A stretch of 64,000 bases of DNA from an uncultured Ectothiorhodospiraceae bacterium (GCA_945787715.1 CALZJE010000003.1:89799-153798), one strand, 5' to 3'. Numbered from the stretch's first letter, positions 54,571 through 64,000 are shown. Notes: generated by a model not told the origin, from the letters alone. Program-made: numbers and translations.

Positions 54571-54615
54571 ACAAAAAGTTTCTTAAAGGGGGCAACCATT
54601 TAAGAAACTTTTTGT
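54571..54615. repeat. 17-bp perfect inverted repeat between rsmB and trkA
   Basis: ACAAAAAGTTTCTTAAA (54571-54587) is perfectly repeated as TTTAAGAAACTTTTTGT (54599-54615) with an 11-base G-rich loop GGGGGCAACCA. It lies about 100 bases after the rsmB stop and 60 bases before the trkA start. The A tract on the left and T tract on the right resemble an AT-rich intrinsic terminator in both directions; alternatively it is a regulator site or a stabilising hairpin. Confidence 0.7.
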
Positions 54616-54675
54616 TACGCAACTCAACACAAAATATCGCACACTACAGACTGTTCAACTACGGATTCTAGGATT

Positions 54676-56049
54676 ATGAAAATAATCATCTTGGGAGCCG
54701 GTCAAGTCGGCGCATCAGTTGCCGCAACACTTGCGAGTGAAGCTAACGATATTACTATGGTTGATTTGGATCGTGACCGGATTCGAGACCTTAGAAACAG
54801 GTTTGATATACAGGTGGTTTACGGTCACGCATCTCGACCAGATGTGCTAAGGCGAGCCGGCGCAGAAGATGCCGATATGATTCTCGCAGTAACCAATAGT
54901 GATGAAACAAATATGGTTGCGTGCCAGGTTGCTTATACCTTATTTCACACACCGACTAAAATCGCTCGGGTTCGCGCCAAAGATTACCTCATTCATCCTC
55001 AACTTTTTTCTCAAGAAGCTTTACCCATTGATGTTTTAATCAGTCCAGAGCAAGTAGTGACTGAATACATCCAACGTATTATTGAATTTCCCGGCGCATT
55101 ACAGGTTTTGGATTTCGCCAATGGTAAAGTTCGATTGGTCGCGGTGAAAGCTATTCATGGTGGCCCATTGGTTGGTCATGAATTGCAAACGTTGAAAGAG
55201 CATATGCCAGGTGTGAAGACGCGAGTAGCTGCGATATTTCGGCGCGGAAATCCTATCATTCCTACAGGTGATACGGTGGTTGAAGCAAATGATGAGGTGT
55301 TTTTTATAACTTCTCGAGATAACACAAGAGCAGTTATGGCTGAGTTGCGTCGATTAGACGAACCTTGTAAGCGAATTATGATTGCCGGTGGTGGTAACAT
55401 TGGTAAACGACTAGCAAAAGTGCTGGAAGGTCAGTATCAAGTTAAAATTATTGATCATAATATGGAGCATTCCCGAGAGATATCTGCAGAGTTGGAAAAA
55501 ACGATTGTTCTCCATGGTGATGCTGCAGATTCAAATTTATTGCTGGAAGAGAATATTGAAGGTACGGATGTTTTCTGCGCCATGACCAATGATGACGAAG
55601 CGAATATTCTTTCTGCGATGTTGGCGAAACGATTGGGTGCCAAGAAGGTGATGGCTATTATCAATCGGCCTGAGTATGTTGATTTAGTGCAAACTGATTT
55701 AATAGATATTGCAATATCACCTCAACAAGTCACAATCGGCAGTTTGTTGACGCATGTTAGACGTGGCGATGTTGCTGTTGTCCACTCTTTGCGACGCGGT
55801 GCTGCAGAGGCAATAGAAGCCGTGGCACATGGCGATAAAAAATCATCAAAAGTTGTCGGCCGTGCAGTGGAAGATATCTCATTGCCTCCAGGAACAACGA
55901 TTGGTGCCATTGTTCGTAACGACGAAGTTATTATTGCGAGTAGTAAACTGGTAATTAATGCTGAAGATCACGTTATACTTTTTGTGGTTGATAAAAAACG
56001 TATCAAAGATGTCGAGCGACTCTTCCAAGTCGGCGTAACGTTCCTATAA
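54676..56049 (+). CDS. trkA: Trk potassium transporter regulatory subunit
   Basis: A 457-residue protein with duplicated RCK units. Each begins with a NAD-binding Rossmann: [20 protein letters not shown] with [20 protein letters not shown], then from about residue 233 [20 protein letters not shown] with [17 protein letters not shown]. TrkA_C segments follow each ([40 protein letters not shown]). It binds NAD(H) and ATP and gates TrkH. It is 129 bases upstream of trkH. Confidence 0.98.
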   Translation: MKIIILGAGQVGASVAATLASEANDITMVDLDRDRIRDLRNRFDIQVVYGHASRPDVLRRAGAEDADMILAVTNSDETNMVACQVAYTLFHTPTKIARVRAKDYLIHPQLFSQEALPIDVLISPEQVVTEYIQRIIEFPGALQVLDFANGKVRLVAVKAIHGGPLVGHELQTLKEHMPGVKTRVAAIFRRGNPIIPTGDTVVEANDEVFFITSRDNTRAVMAELRRLDEPCKRIMIAGGGNIGKRLAKVLEGQYQVKIIDHNMEHSREISAELEKTIVLHGDAADSNLLLEENIEGTDVFCAMTNDDEANILSAMLAKRLGAKKVMAIINRPEYVDLVQTDLIDIAISPQQVTIGSLLTHVRRGDVAVVHSLRRGAAEAIEAVAHGDKKSSKVVGRAVEDISLPPGTTIGAIVRNDEVIIASSKLVINAEDHVILFVVDKKRIKDVERLFQVGVTFL

Positions 56050-56178
56050 TTTTCAAAAAATCCTCAGTGGACCACGAGAGTCGAATTTAAGTGCAAAAAG
56101 ACAAAAAAATCACTGAATTTTTAGACATCACTAAATTGGGTTGTCATTGCAACCTCTCTAGCTGCGAATTCTAACGTT

Positions 56179-57627
56179 ATGCAGCGAGCGGCTATACAAC
56201 GAATATTAGGCATATTGCTGATGATAATCAGTTTAAGTATGCTGCCTCCCATACCTGTCTCATTGTGGTATACCGATGGCTCGGCACTGCCTTTTTTTCT
56301 CGCATTTCTAACGACAATTACTGCAGGGCTGATGTTGTGGTTTCCTGTTAAATCATTCAGAAAAGAGATGCGGTTGCGAGATGGATTTATTGTTGTTGTT
56401 ATGTATTGGGTGGTGCTTGGGTTAGCGGGTTCATTGCCTCTGATATTATCGGCTACGCCGGTGATGTCGATAACTGATGCAGTGTTTGAATCCATGTCTG
56501 GTTTAACAACCACTGGGGCGACTGTCATTACAGGGCTGGATGAGCTGCCGCGATCAATCCTTTATTACCGACAACAGTTACAGTGGCTTGGTGGTATGGG
56601 AATCATTGTACTTGCGGTTGCCATACTACCAATGCTAGGTATCGGGGGCATGCAGCTTTATCGCGCAGAGACTCCTGGGCCAATGAAGGATAACAAACTA
56701 ACGCCGCGGATCACCGAAACGGCAAAAGCACTTTGGTATATCTATCTTGGATTAACTGTCGCATGTGCCTTAGCTTATTGGGTCGCAGGGATGACGCCAT
56801 TTGATGCCATTGGCCACAGTTTTTCAACAGTCGCTATTGGTGGGTTTTCAACCCATGATTTGAGCATCGGCTACTTTAACAGTGCTGCGATTGAAATGGT
56901 CGCCGTTGTTTTTATGATACTAGCAGGTGTTAATTTTTCTCTGCATTTTCTTGCATGGCGTAATATCTCTATCAAACCTTATGTCGCAGATTCTGAGTTT
57001 AAAATGTATATAAAAGTGCTAATTCTGGTTGCACTAATTACCAGTATGTACTTGTATATTACTGGGACATTTAGCGGTTGGGATTCTATTCATAACGGTG
57101 TTTTTCAAGCAGTCTCAATAGGAACAACGACAGGCTTTACTATCGCCGAATACCACACTTGGCCTGGTTTTTTGCCTGCACTTTTACTCCTGGCGAGTTT
57201 TATTGGGGGATGTGCTGGTTCTACTGGTGGAGGGATGAAAGTTATTCGGGTGCTTTTGCTCTTCAAACAAGGGATGCGGGAAGTTGTTCGCTTGATCCAT
57301 CCCAATGCACAAGTACCAGTAAAGATCGGTGGCAAGGTTCTCGAGGAGAGTGTTATTGATTCAGTTTGGGGGTTTTTCTCTCTATACGTCGTCAGCTTTA
57401 TCATTATGGCACTGCTACTCGCTGCGTCTGGCTTGGATTTAGTCACCGCATTTTCTGCAGTTGCTGCGTGCATGAATAATTTGGGGCCAGGGCTTGGTGA
57501 TGTTGGGTCTCATTATGGCGATATAAATGATGTTGCGAAATGGATTCTCTGTTTTGCGATGTTATTGGGCCGGTTGGAAATATTTACTCTTTTAGTGTTG
57601 TTGACTCCCGCTTTCTGGCGAAAATAG
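56179..57627 (+). CDS. trkH: Trk potassium uptake transporter, membrane subunit
   Basis: A 482-residue multi-helix protein: MIISLSMLPPIPVSLWYTDG near the start, the filter loops in FESMSGLTTTGATVITGLDE, FSTVAIGGFSTHDLSIGYF, VSIGTTTGFTIAEYHTWPGF and NNLGPGLGDVG, and FIGGCAGSTGGGMKVIRVLL. The four P-loop repeats and length fit TrkH. It moves K+ under TrkA control. It ends 13 bases before the methyltransferase gene. Confidence 0.97.
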   Translation: MQRAAIQRILGILLMIISLSMLPPIPVSLWYTDGSALPFFLAFLTTITAGLMLWFPVKSFRKEMRLRDGFIVVVMYWVVLGLAGSLPLILSATPVMSITDAVFESMSGLTTTGATVITGLDELPRSILYYRQQLQWLGGMGIIVLAVAILPMLGIGGMQLYRAETPGPMKDNKLTPRITETAKALWYIYLGLTVACALAYWVAGMTPFDAIGHSFSTVAIGGFSTHDLSIGYFNSAAIEMVAVVFMILAGVNFSLHFLAWRNISIKPYVADSEFKMYIKVLILVALITSMYLYITGTFSGWDSIHNGVFQAVSIGTTTGFTIAEYHTWPGFLPALLLLASFIGGCAGSTGGGMKVIRVLLLFKQGMREVVRLIHPNAQVPVKIGGKVLEESVIDSVWGFFSLYVVSFIIMALLLAASGLDLVTAFSAVAACMNNLGPGLGDVGSHYGDINDVAKWILCFAMLLGRLEIFTLLVLLTPAFWRK

Positions 57628-57640
57628 GATAGAGCTAATA

Positions 57641-58225
57641 ATGGATTTAGAATCACAAAACAAATGGAACAATATTTATGCTGAAGCAGTTATTGGCTCG
57701 GAAGGGGTAAGTCGTGTTTTAGTGGAGAACGAACATTTATTGCCCAAAGAAGGTAGAGCGCTTGAAATTGCTTGTGGAACAGCGAGTGATTCCATTTTTC
57801 TCGCTAAGCATGGTCTGCAAACTGATGCTTGGGATATCTCTGATGCTGTAGTTGCGAAGATTAATAGCTATGCTAATAAAAACAAATTGCCAGTTAATGC
57901 TCAAGCGCGAGATATTAATGTTCAACCGCCTAAAGATGATACATATGATGTGATTGTTCTGGCTCATTTTCTTGAACGTAAAATTGTGCCAGCATTAATT
58001 AATTCAATAAAGCCGGGCGGTTTAATTTTTTATCAAACTTTTGTGAAAGACGTGACAGCAAGCTATTCTGGCCCTTCGAACCCTTCGTTTCGGTTGGATA
58101 TGAATGAGTTGCTTCAATTGTTTTCCGGAATGCAGGTTGTTGTTTATCGTGAAGAGGTTTTGATCGGGGACGTATCTAAAGGTTTCCGAAATGAAGCGAT
58201 GATGATTGCAAGAAAGCAGGAGTAA
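57641..58225 (+). CDS. Class I SAM-dependent methyltransferase, TehB-like
   Basis: A 194-residue protein: NKWNNIYAEAVIGSEGVSRV, then the SAM loop ALEIACGTASDSIFLAKHGL, strand 2 WDISDAVVAKI, motif DDTYDVIVLAHFLERKIVPA and KPGGLIFYQTFVKDVTASY. This fits small TehB/Methyltransf_11-like enzymes found next to trkH in gammaproteobacteria. Substrate unknown; tellurite or small-molecule methylation is only a family possibility. It is probably co-transcribed with trkA-trkH (13 bases) and converges on pilU. Confidence 0.85.
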   Translation: MDLESQNKWNNIYAEAVIGSEGVSRVLVENEHLLPKEGRALEIACGTASDSIFLAKHGLQTDAWDISDAVVAKINSYANKNKLPVNAQARDINVQPPKDDTYDVIVLAHFLERKIVPALINSIKPGGLIFYQTFVKDVTASYSGPSNPSFRLDMNELLQLFSGMQVVVYREEVLIGDVSKGFRNEAMMIARKQE

Positions 58226-58266
58226 CCTGCAATTTCCATTAGATTCACGAGAAGAGAATTTCAGGT

Positions 58267-59352
58267 TTAATTTTTTAGTGTTAACTTCTCTTTCTTACCT
58301 TCGAGAGTTATTTTCAGGCGTACATTATTTTGTGAATCCGCGTTTTTGATTGCTTCCTCCGCAGTTATTTTTTTCTGTTGATATAGCAAGTAAAGTGAAT
58401 CGTCAAAGGTCTGCATCCCTGAGTTTGCAGATTTTGCCATAGTATCTTTGAGTTCATGAAAACACCCCTTCAATATTTGATCTTTTATCAATGGCGAACC
58501 CGTTAATACTTCAAAGACAGCGACCCGTTTTCCATCAATCCCAGGAATCAGCCTTTGTGAGATAACACCACAAGTATTCAGTGATAAATCCATGAGTACT
58601 TGTCTTTGTTTCTCTTCCGGAAAAAAGTTGATTATTCGGTCAAACGCTTGATTAGCATTATTCGCATGAAGTGTCGAAATAACCAAATGACCAGTTTCTG
58701 CGAAAGCGATAGCATGTTGCATAGTTTCTTGATCACGAATTTCGCCTATCATGATGACGTCTGGTGCTTGTCGTAGGGTATTTTTTAATGCATCACTGTA
58801 GCTGTCCGTATCAATCCCAACTTCCCTCTGATTAACAATGCACTTCTTGTGCTGATGCATAAATTCAACGGGATCTTCTATAGTAATTATATGGCCTGCA
58901 GAATGCGTATTTCGATAATCAATTAATGAGGCAAGTGTTGTAGATTTACCAGAACCAGTGCTTCCAACAACAAGAAATAAACCTCGTGGTTTCATAATCA
59001 ATTCTTTAAGAACTATCGGCAGGCTTAAGTTTTTAAATGAAGGAATCTCTACCTGGATTAAACGAATGACCATCGCAACCTGATTGCGTTGTTTAAAAAC
59101 GTTGACACGAAAACGACCTGTTCGAGGAATGGAATATGCCAGGTTCATTTCAGGTTTGCTTTCAAACTCCTGAATTTGCTCTTCACTCATAATGTTGTAA
59201 GCGAGTTGTTGAACTTCATCCACAGCAAATTTATTCTGGCTGAATAGTCTGAGTTTGCCTTCAATTTTTGCAGAAGGAGGCGCACCTACGGTTAAATAAA
59301 GATCAGATGCACCATGCTTCACCATGAGTTTTAGCAGTTGCTTAAGTTGCAC
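58267..59352 (-). CDS. pilU: Type IV pilus retraction ATPase PilU
   Basis: A 361-residue secretion ATPase: MQLKQLLKLMVKHGASDLYL, VGAPPSAKIEGKLRLFSQNK, IPRTGRFRVNVFKQRNQVAM, Walker A VVGSTGSGKSTTLASLIDY, DPVEFMHQHKKCIVNQREVG, Walker B VIMIGEIRDQETMQHAIAFA and histidine box GHLVISTLHANNANQAFDRI. The SDLYLTVGAPP opening and the length fit PilU more than PilT, whose partner gene is not in the window. It drives pilus retraction together with PilT. It is alone on the minus strand. Confidence 0.92.
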   Translation of the reverse strand: MQLKQLLKLMVKHGASDLYLTVGAPPSAKIEGKLRLFSQNKFAVDEVQQLAYNIMSEEQIQEFESKPEMNLAYSIPRTGRFRVNVFKQRNQVAMVIRLIQVEIPSFKNLSLPIVLKELIMKPRGLFLVVGSTGSGKSTTLASLIDYRNTHSAGHIITIEDPVEFMHQHKKCIVNQREVGIDTDSYSDALKNTLRQAPDVIMIGEIRDQETMQHAIAFAETGHLVISTLHANNANQAFDRIINFFPEEKQRQVLMDLSLNTCGVISQRLIPGIDGKRVAVFEVLTGSPLIKDQILKGCFHELKDTMAKSANSGMQTFDDSLYLLYQQKKITAEEAIKNADSQNNVRLKITLEGKKEKLTLKN

Positions 59353-59521
59353 GATTTATAAACAGTTCCAAGTTAATGGTGTATTATGATTCAATAAATA
59401 TCGACAACATCGCTAAAAACTATATGTTAATTACCGTTCAGTTTAGCAATTGAAAACTTCTTGAGATAAATTATTTCGAAGGGTAAGCTGAGGAATCTAT
59501 TCAACATCTCTCAGGATACCT

Positions 59522-62428
59522 ATGGGTTCGCAAACATCATCCAGTGTATTATTTGATCAGGAATTTGAAACCTACATTCAAGCCAAAATTGAAAACCTGC
59601 TATCCTGTAATGAATTTAAGTCTTTTGAATGTGACGATGAATCCTTAGCGCTTATAACCAAGCTATTTCGCAGTAGTGAATTTGCTGCTGTAAATTGCCT
59701 AAAATTTCCAGCTACAGTGATCTTCTTGTTACAAGACAGGGAGCTTTATCGAGATTATGCTGAGAACGAATATGTTGAACGCCTTCAGTTGCTTGTCCCA
59801 GCAGTTGAAGATGAGGTAGCATTTTCGAGAAATATGCGAGACTTTCGTAATCAGGAAATGCTTCGCCTTGCCTGGCGGGATATAGTCTGTCAGGTTGATT
59901 TAAAAATTACGTTGCGTGAACTTTCGTGGCTGGCTGATGCTTGTATTCAGATTGGTTTGAATACATTGGAGCAGTGGCAGAGCAAAGATACCGGCATTCC
60001 TGTTGATTCCTCTGGCGCTGCAATAAAGCTTGTCGTTTTAGCGATGGGCAAGCTTGGTGCTTATGAGCTTAATTACTCCTCTGATATTGATCTAATTTTT
60101 GCTTACAGTGAAGATGGGATTATCAACAATAACGCTAAAGAGCTTAGCCACCGAGAATATTTTATTCGGCTCTGTCAACGATTTGTAAAGCTCCTTTCTG
60201 ATGTCAGCGCTTATGGATTTGTTTTTCGGGTTGATACACGGCTACGTCCGTTTGGTAATAGTGGCCAACTTGCCTTGAGTTTTGATGCTATGGAGTTGTA
60301 TTACGAACGTCATGGTCGTGAGTGGGAACGATATGCGATGATCAAGGCGAGAGCTATTTCGGCTGATCCACATGCGGCGAAGGAGATCATGGAGCGCTTA
60401 AAACCATTTGTTTACCGACGCTATTTGGATTATGGAGCATTCGCATCTTTACGCGAAATGAAGGAGCTTATAAATAAAGAGATTAAACGAAAAGGTGCTG
60501 ATAGAAACATCAAATTAGGGCCGGGAGGTATTCGTGAAATTGAGTTTATCGGCCAGGCGTTTCAGCTCATTCGAGGGGGGCGCACTCCGCAACTTCAAAT
60601 TCGCCCAATTCTTACGGTGCTGGATGTTTTGCAAGGTCTCAATTTAATTCCTGAGTTTGTTGTTTCTTCACTTAAAAATGCGTATGTTTTTTTGCGAAAA
60701 ACGGAAAATGTTATCCAAGCATTTGCTGATAAACAGACTCATTTAATACCCACTGATAAGCTGGAACAAAAGCGCTTGGTTTATGCGATGGGATTTAGTT
60801 CTTGGGAAGATTTCAATCAAACCTTGAAAGGATATATGCTAACTGTACATGAGCATTTTGAGCAAATATTCTCAGCTCCCCAGATAGAAGCAATGGCTGG
60901 GAAAGGTGATAACCAGCAAGAAATTTTCTCAAATATCTGGCGGGGAGTTATTGATAACCGTGAAGCCGAACAGGCATTGCATGCAGCAGGCTATGTATCA
61001 GGAGAGGCTGCCTACAAATTGTTGTCTAGGTTTCATGAAGGTTCTGCTTATCGAACAATGGGGCAAAGTGGTAAAAAACGTCTGGACGCGTTAATGCCGC
61101 TGTTAATATCCGCAGTAAGCAACACGTCTGACCCCAACGAATGTTTGTTAAGAGTATTACGCTTAATAGAAAGCATCGCCAAGCGCACAGCATATTTGGC
61201 TTTGTTATCTGAGCACCCAATGGGTCTTTCGCAATTAGTCAAATTATTTGATGCCAGTCCCTGGATTGTTGATATGTTGGTGAGTCATCCCATGTTATTG
61301 GATGAGCTTCTTGATCCTCGACGTTTATACGAACCAATGCCTAAAGAGGCACTTGAAGAGGAACTAAAAACTCAACTGAGTTATGACTGTGATGACATTG
61401 AGCAACAGATGTCTCGCCTGATCGAGTTTAAGCAATCAAATATTTTGAGAGTTGCAGCAGCAGAGCTGACAAGTGCGATGCCAGTGGAAAAGGTGAGTGA
61501 TCATTTAACTTATATTGCCGAAATTGTATTGGAAGCAGTATGCCGATTTGCAAGAGAGCATCTTGAGAATCGACATGGAAAGCCTCAATATATCGTTGAT
61601 GACACAATGCAAAATGCAGAGTTTTGTGTCATTGCTTACGGCAAATTAGGAAGCTATGAGCTAGGTTTCGGTTCAGATTTGGATTTAGTGTTTTTGCATG
61701 ACAGTCAGGGAAAGAAACAGATCACTGATGGGGAAAAACCCATCGATAATGCCGTGTTTTTTGCCAGATTAGGGCAGCGAATTATTCATTTTCTGAATAC
61801 ACCAACACAAGCAGGCGTACTCTACGAAGTCGATTCTCGCTTAAGACCAAGTGGTAGTGCAGGGATGCTGGTCAGCTCACTCAAAACTTTTTCTGATTAC
61901 CAGACAACAAAGGCCTGGACTTGGGAGCACCAAGCACTGATTCGCGCAAGATTGGTTGTCGGAAACGGAAATTTAGAACAGCAGTTTAGAGAAATTCGCC
62001 AGGCGATAATAACAAAAGAACGTGATGCTCAAGAATTACGCAAAGATGTGAGAGAAATGCGTGTTCGTATGCGCACTGAACTGTTGAAACCAAAGGTGGG
62101 GCAATTTGATTTGAAGCAGGGTATTGGTGGCATTACTGATATAGAATTTATAACTCAGTTCCTGGTATTAAAATGTGCAAAGACGTTCCCAGATTTACTT
62201 GAATTTACTGATAACCTCAGGATCATTGAAACATTAATGAAAAATGGCGTGCTATCGGCTGATGATGCTAAAATCCTCAGTTCTGCCTATTTAGCCTATC
62301 GTCATACTGTTCACAAGCTTGTATTGCGACAAAAAAACACTGCTAAAGTTAGTGACTCTGCATTCCAGGAATATAGAGAAGGTGTGACACGTATTTGGAA
62401 TGATATAATGGAGCAAGAATTGATTTAG
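59522..62428 (+). CDS. glnE: Bifunctional glutamine synthetase adenylyltransferase/adenylyl-removing enzyme
   Basis: A 968-residue GlnE with two nucleotidyltransferase halves. First: VVLAMGKLGAYELNYSSDID followed by LIFAYSEDG and RVDTRLRPFGNSGQLALSF, with GPGGIREIEFIGQAFQLIRG. Second: VIAYGKLGSYELGFGSDLDL followed by VFLHDS and YEVDSRLRPSGSAGMLVSS, with KQGIGGITDIEFITQFLVLK. The G-S-D-x-D motifs and R-L-R-P motifs occur in both, as expected. It modifies glutamine synthetase in response to PII. The start is at 59522, 170 bases from the divergent pilU. Confidence 0.98.
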   Translation: MGSQTSSSVLFDQEFETYIQAKIENLLSCNEFKSFECDDESLALITKLFRSSEFAAVNCLKFPATVIFLLQDRELYRDYAENEYVERLQLLVPAVEDEVAFSRNMRDFRNQEMLRLAWRDIVCQVDLKITLRELSWLADACIQIGLNTLEQWQSKDTGIPVDSSGAAIKLVVLAMGKLGAYELNYSSDIDLIFAYSEDGIINNNAKELSHREYFIRLCQRFVKLLSDVSAYGFVFRVDTRLRPFGNSGQLALSFDAMELYYERHGREWERYAMIKARAISADPHAAKEIMERLKPFVYRRYLDYGAFASLREMKELINKEIKRKGADRNIKLGPGGIREIEFIGQAFQLIRGGRTPQLQIRPILTVLDVLQGLNLIPEFVVSSLKNAYVFLRKTENVIQAFADKQTHLIPTDKLEQKRLVYAMGFSSWEDFNQTLKGYMLTVHEHFEQIFSAPQIEAMAGKGDNQQEIFSNIWRGVIDNREAEQALHAAGYVSGEAAYKLLSRFHEGSAYRTMGQSGKKRLDALMPLLISAVSNTSDPNECLLRVLRLIESIAKRTAYLALLSEHPMGLSQLVKLFDASPWIVDMLVSHPMLLDELLDPRRLYEPMPKEALEEELKTQLSYDCDDIEQQMSRLIEFKQSNILRVAAAELTSAMPVEKVSDHLTYIAEIVLEAVCRFAREHLENRHGKPQYIVDDTMQNAEFCVIAYGKLGSYELGFGSDLDLVFLHDSQGKKQITDGEKPIDNAVFFARLGQRIIHFLNTPTQAGVLYEVDSRLRPSGSAGMLVSSLKTFSDYQTTKAWTWEHQALIRARLVVGNGNLEQQFREIRQAIITKERDAQELRKDVREMRVRMRTELLKPKVGQFDLKQGIGGITDIEFITQFLVLKCAKTFPDLLEFTDNLRIIETLMKNGVLSADDAKILSSAYLAYRHTVHKLVLRQKNTAKVSDSAFQEYREGVTRIWNDIMEQELI

Positions 62429-62515
62429 GCAGCTATTGGTTTATGGTGTTGTCGATTTATCATACAAAATATCTACTAAAAACTAGAATAATGCGTTAAA
62501 AGTGAGGAAATAAGA

Positions 62516-63445
62516 GTGGCAATAATGACGATGGATGACAGAGATGGTGTCATCTGGATGGACGGTGAATTTGTACCGTGGCGTGAAGCAAAGATACACG
62601 TATTGACCCACACACTTCATTATGGAATGGGTGTGTTTGAAGGAGTTCGTGCATACCATGCTGAAAAAGGTGCTGCTATATTTCGTCTTGAAGAGCATAC
62701 GGATCGCTTATTTCGATCAGCACATATTTTACAAATGCCTATGCCGTTCAGTAAGGAAGTCATTAACCAAGCCACTTGTGAAGCGGTTAGTAAGAATAAT
62801 CTCGACTCTGCCTATATTCGTCCTATGTGTTTTTATGGATCAGAGGGAATGGGCCTTAGAGCAGATAATCTTAAAGTACATGTTATGGTCGCAGCATGGA
62901 GTTGGGGAAGTTATCTGGGTGAAGAAGGCATGGAAAAGGGTATTCGAATTCGCACCTCTTCTTACACTCGGCATCACGTCAATATTACCATGTGTAAAGC
63001 AAAAGCAAATGGCAACTACATGAACTCCATGTTAGCACTACAAGAAGCAATAACCTGTGGATATGATGAAGCAATGCTGCTCGACAATGAAGGTTATGTT
63101 GCAGAGGGTAGCGGTGAAAATATCTTCTTAGTCCGTGATAGTGTTATTTACACACCTGACCTAACATCAGCATTAGAAGGAATAACTCGTGCAACTATTA
63201 TGCAATTGGCTGAAGAATTAAATATTCCAGTAATAGAAAAACGCATAACACGTGATGAAGTTTATGTTGCCGATGAAGCATTCTTTACAGGCACCGCTGC
63301 TGAAGTAACGCCCATTCGCGAAGTTGATAATCGAATGATTGGCGAAGGCAAACGAGGACCTGTTACAGAAAAACTACAATCATTGTATTTTGATATTGTT
63401 CACGGCCGAGCTGCTGAAAAAGAGTCGTGGTTAACTTACGTATAA
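62516..63445 (+). CDS. ilvE: Branched-chain amino acid aminotransferase
   Basis: A 309-residue class IV aminotransferase beginning at a GTG (62516) with GAGG eight bases upstream; internal ATGs lie nine and fifteen bases later without a better site. Motifs: DRDGVIWMDGEFVPWREAKI, THTLHYGMGVFEGVRAYHAE, YIRPMCFYGSEGMGLRADN, the PLP lysine in NITMCKAKANGNYMNSMLAL, and DNEGYVAEGSGENIFLVRD. It interconverts branched-chain amino and keto acids. It is located 87 bases after glnE and before the zinc-finger gene and waaF. Confidence 0.97.
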   Translation: MAIMTMDDRDGVIWMDGEFVPWREAKIHVLTHTLHYGMGVFEGVRAYHAEKGAAIFRLEEHTDRLFRSAHILQMPMPFSKEVINQATCEAVSKNNLDSAYIRPMCFYGSEGMGLRADNLKVHVMVAAWSWGSYLGEEGMEKGIRIRTSSYTRHHVNITMCKAKANGNYMNSMLALQEAITCGYDEAMLLDNEGYVAEGSGENIFLVRDSVIYTPDLTSALEGITRATIMQLAEELNIPVIEKRITRDEVYVADEAFFTGTAAEVTPIREVDNRMIGEGKRGPVTEKLQSLYFDIVHGRAAEKESWLTYV

Positions 63446-63461
63446 AACTAAAGGGTTACAG

Positions 63462-63653
63462 ATGAACGCTGCTGAAATTCAAGCTAATGCACAAAACAAA
63501 TATGAAGTCTCTGAGTCAGAACTGCCATTACATTGCCCAATGGAAGGAATGAGCTTATGGAATTCTCATCCTAAGGTTTTTTTGCCCATTGAAAAAACGG
63601 GGCATAGCAAATGTCCTTATTGCGGTGCTGAATACACATTAAAAAAAGATTAA
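63462..63653 (+). CDS. Zinc-finger (CHCC-type) small protein
   Basis: A 63-residue protein ending ELPLHCPMEGMSLWNSHPKV, FLPIEKTGHSKCPYCGAEYT, LKKD. The Cys-His-Cys-Cys pattern (CPMEG, H in HPKVFL, and CPYCG) and the LPLHCPM...F...GxxxCPYCG layout match the zf-CHCC family also found in mitochondrial NDUFS6. It is a usual neighbour between ilvE and waaF in several gammaproteobacteria. The function in bacteria is unclear. It begins 16 bases after ilvE. Confidence 0.92.
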   Translation: MNAAEIQANAQNKYEVSESELPLHCPMEGMSLWNSHPKVFLPIEKTGHSKCPYCGAEYTLKKD

Positions 63654-63665
63654 TCAGTTTAATTA

Positions 63666-64000
63666 ATGCCTGAGTCTGCAAAAAAGATCCTTATCATTGG
63701 CCCGTCATGGGTAGGTGATATGGTGATGGCACAAAGCCTGTTTCGATTGCTTCATCAGCGTAACAACGAAACTGTTATAGATGTTGTTGCGCCTGCTTGG
63801 AGTGTACCGCTAATGGCTCGTATGCCTGAAGTTCGTCGATCAATTGAAATGACGTTAGGCCACGGCAAGTTCAATCCTGTCCAACGATTGAATATGGGCA
63901 AGGCTCTTGTTGAGGAGTCTTATGACCAAGCCATTGTTTTACCTTATACATGGAAATCTGCCCTATTACCTTATGGTGCGAAAATTCCTAAACGTACCGG
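63666..64000 (+). CDS. waaF: ADP-heptose:LPS heptosyltransferase II, N-terminal part
   Basis: The frame opens at the ATG at 63666 and runs off the right edge (about 111 residues visible): MPESAKKILIIGPSWVGDMV then MAQSLFRLLHQRNNETVIDV, ARMPEVRRSIEMTLGHGKF and YDQAIVLPYTWKSALLPYGA. P-S-W-V-G-D-x-V-M-A-Q-S-L-x-R-x-L and the L-P-x-T/N-x-x-K-S-A-L segment are diagnostic of WaaF (RfaF). It adds the second heptose to the LPS inner core. It starts 12 bases after the zinc-finger gene, supporting an operon. Confidence 0.95.
   Translation, partial: MPESAKKILIIGPSWVGDMVMAQSLFRLLHQRNNETVIDVVAPAWSVPLMARMPEVRRSIEMTLGHGKFNPVQRLNMGKALVEESYDQAIVLPYTWKSALLPYGAKIPKRT

Noticed and set aside
1..64000. tRNA, rRNA, CRISPR arrays, insertion sequences, prophage genes
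   Set aside because: Looked for by eye in intergenic regions; no cloverleaf, regular spacer-repeat pattern, transposase, integrase or phage structural protein was seen.

Overview
This 64 kb window is AT-rich (about 40% G+C by eye) gammaproteobacterial chromosome, densely coded, with no rRNA, tRNA, CRISPR, IS element or prophage that I could recognise. The gammaproteobacterial assignment rests on gene order: topA-smg-dprA-(LysM) facing def-fmt-rsmB-trkA-trkH, then glnE-ilvE-(zinc finger)-waaF, plus pilU and a Tas-type aldo-keto reductase. The glycine decarboxylase P-protein is split into two subunits (gcvPA/gcvPB), which argues against an enteric. Gene content resembles free-living sulfur- or methane-oxidising or similar environmental gammaproteobacteria, but genus and order are not resolved.

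Layout. 1-5.1 kb (minus strand): a translationally coupled four-gene chaperone unit, TPR protein > J-like protein > GrpE-like > Hsp70 (cut by the left edge). 5.2-9.8 kb: a secreted protein with an HEXXH motif, an FMN reductase-like protein, two adjacent FGE/SUMF1-domain proteins (one with two c-type haem motifs) and a small membrane protein. 9.9-11.3 kb: a Do/Deg periplasmic protease. 11.4-15.5 kb: an accessory patch of glycosyltransferase-like, TPR-methyltransferase, glycosyltransferase and sulfotransferase genes, one of them frameshifted, with a structured intergenic element. 15.7-21.7 kb: an exported protein, then a signalling unit (response regulator with an anti-sigma-type ATPase domain, a periplasmic haem-binding-type protein, a sensor kinase), then a diguanylate cyclase remnant with an internal deletion. 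21.8-30.3 kb (minus strand): a tandem glycine riboswitch with a recognisable promoter, followed by gcvT-gcvH-gcvPA-tpx-gcvPB-dgkA-PfkB kinase-LTA synthase-like gene.

30.7-39.6 kb: lysine-rich HU-like protein, GGDEF protein, a 1008-residue LVIVD propeller protein, a lipoprotein, an aldo-keto reductase, a second Do/Deg protease and dtd. 39.9-42.3 kb: a tandem truncated haemoglobin, a decayed pirin gene and a TauE/SafE permease. 42.3-64 kb: mostly conserved housekeeping genes (typA, Sel1 protein, topA, smg, dprA, LysM, def, fmt, rsmB, trkA, trkH, methyltransferase, pilU, glnE, ilvE, waaF).

The most interesting parts are the tandem haemoglobin with a possible operator, the regulator/haem-domain/kinase operon, the haem-FGE fusion protein, and the dedicated Hsp70 operon whose J-like protein lacks HPD. 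Three loci show decay or frameshift (DUF5672-TPR gene, GGDEF gene, pirin). All functional statements are by reading motifs; no database search was possible.
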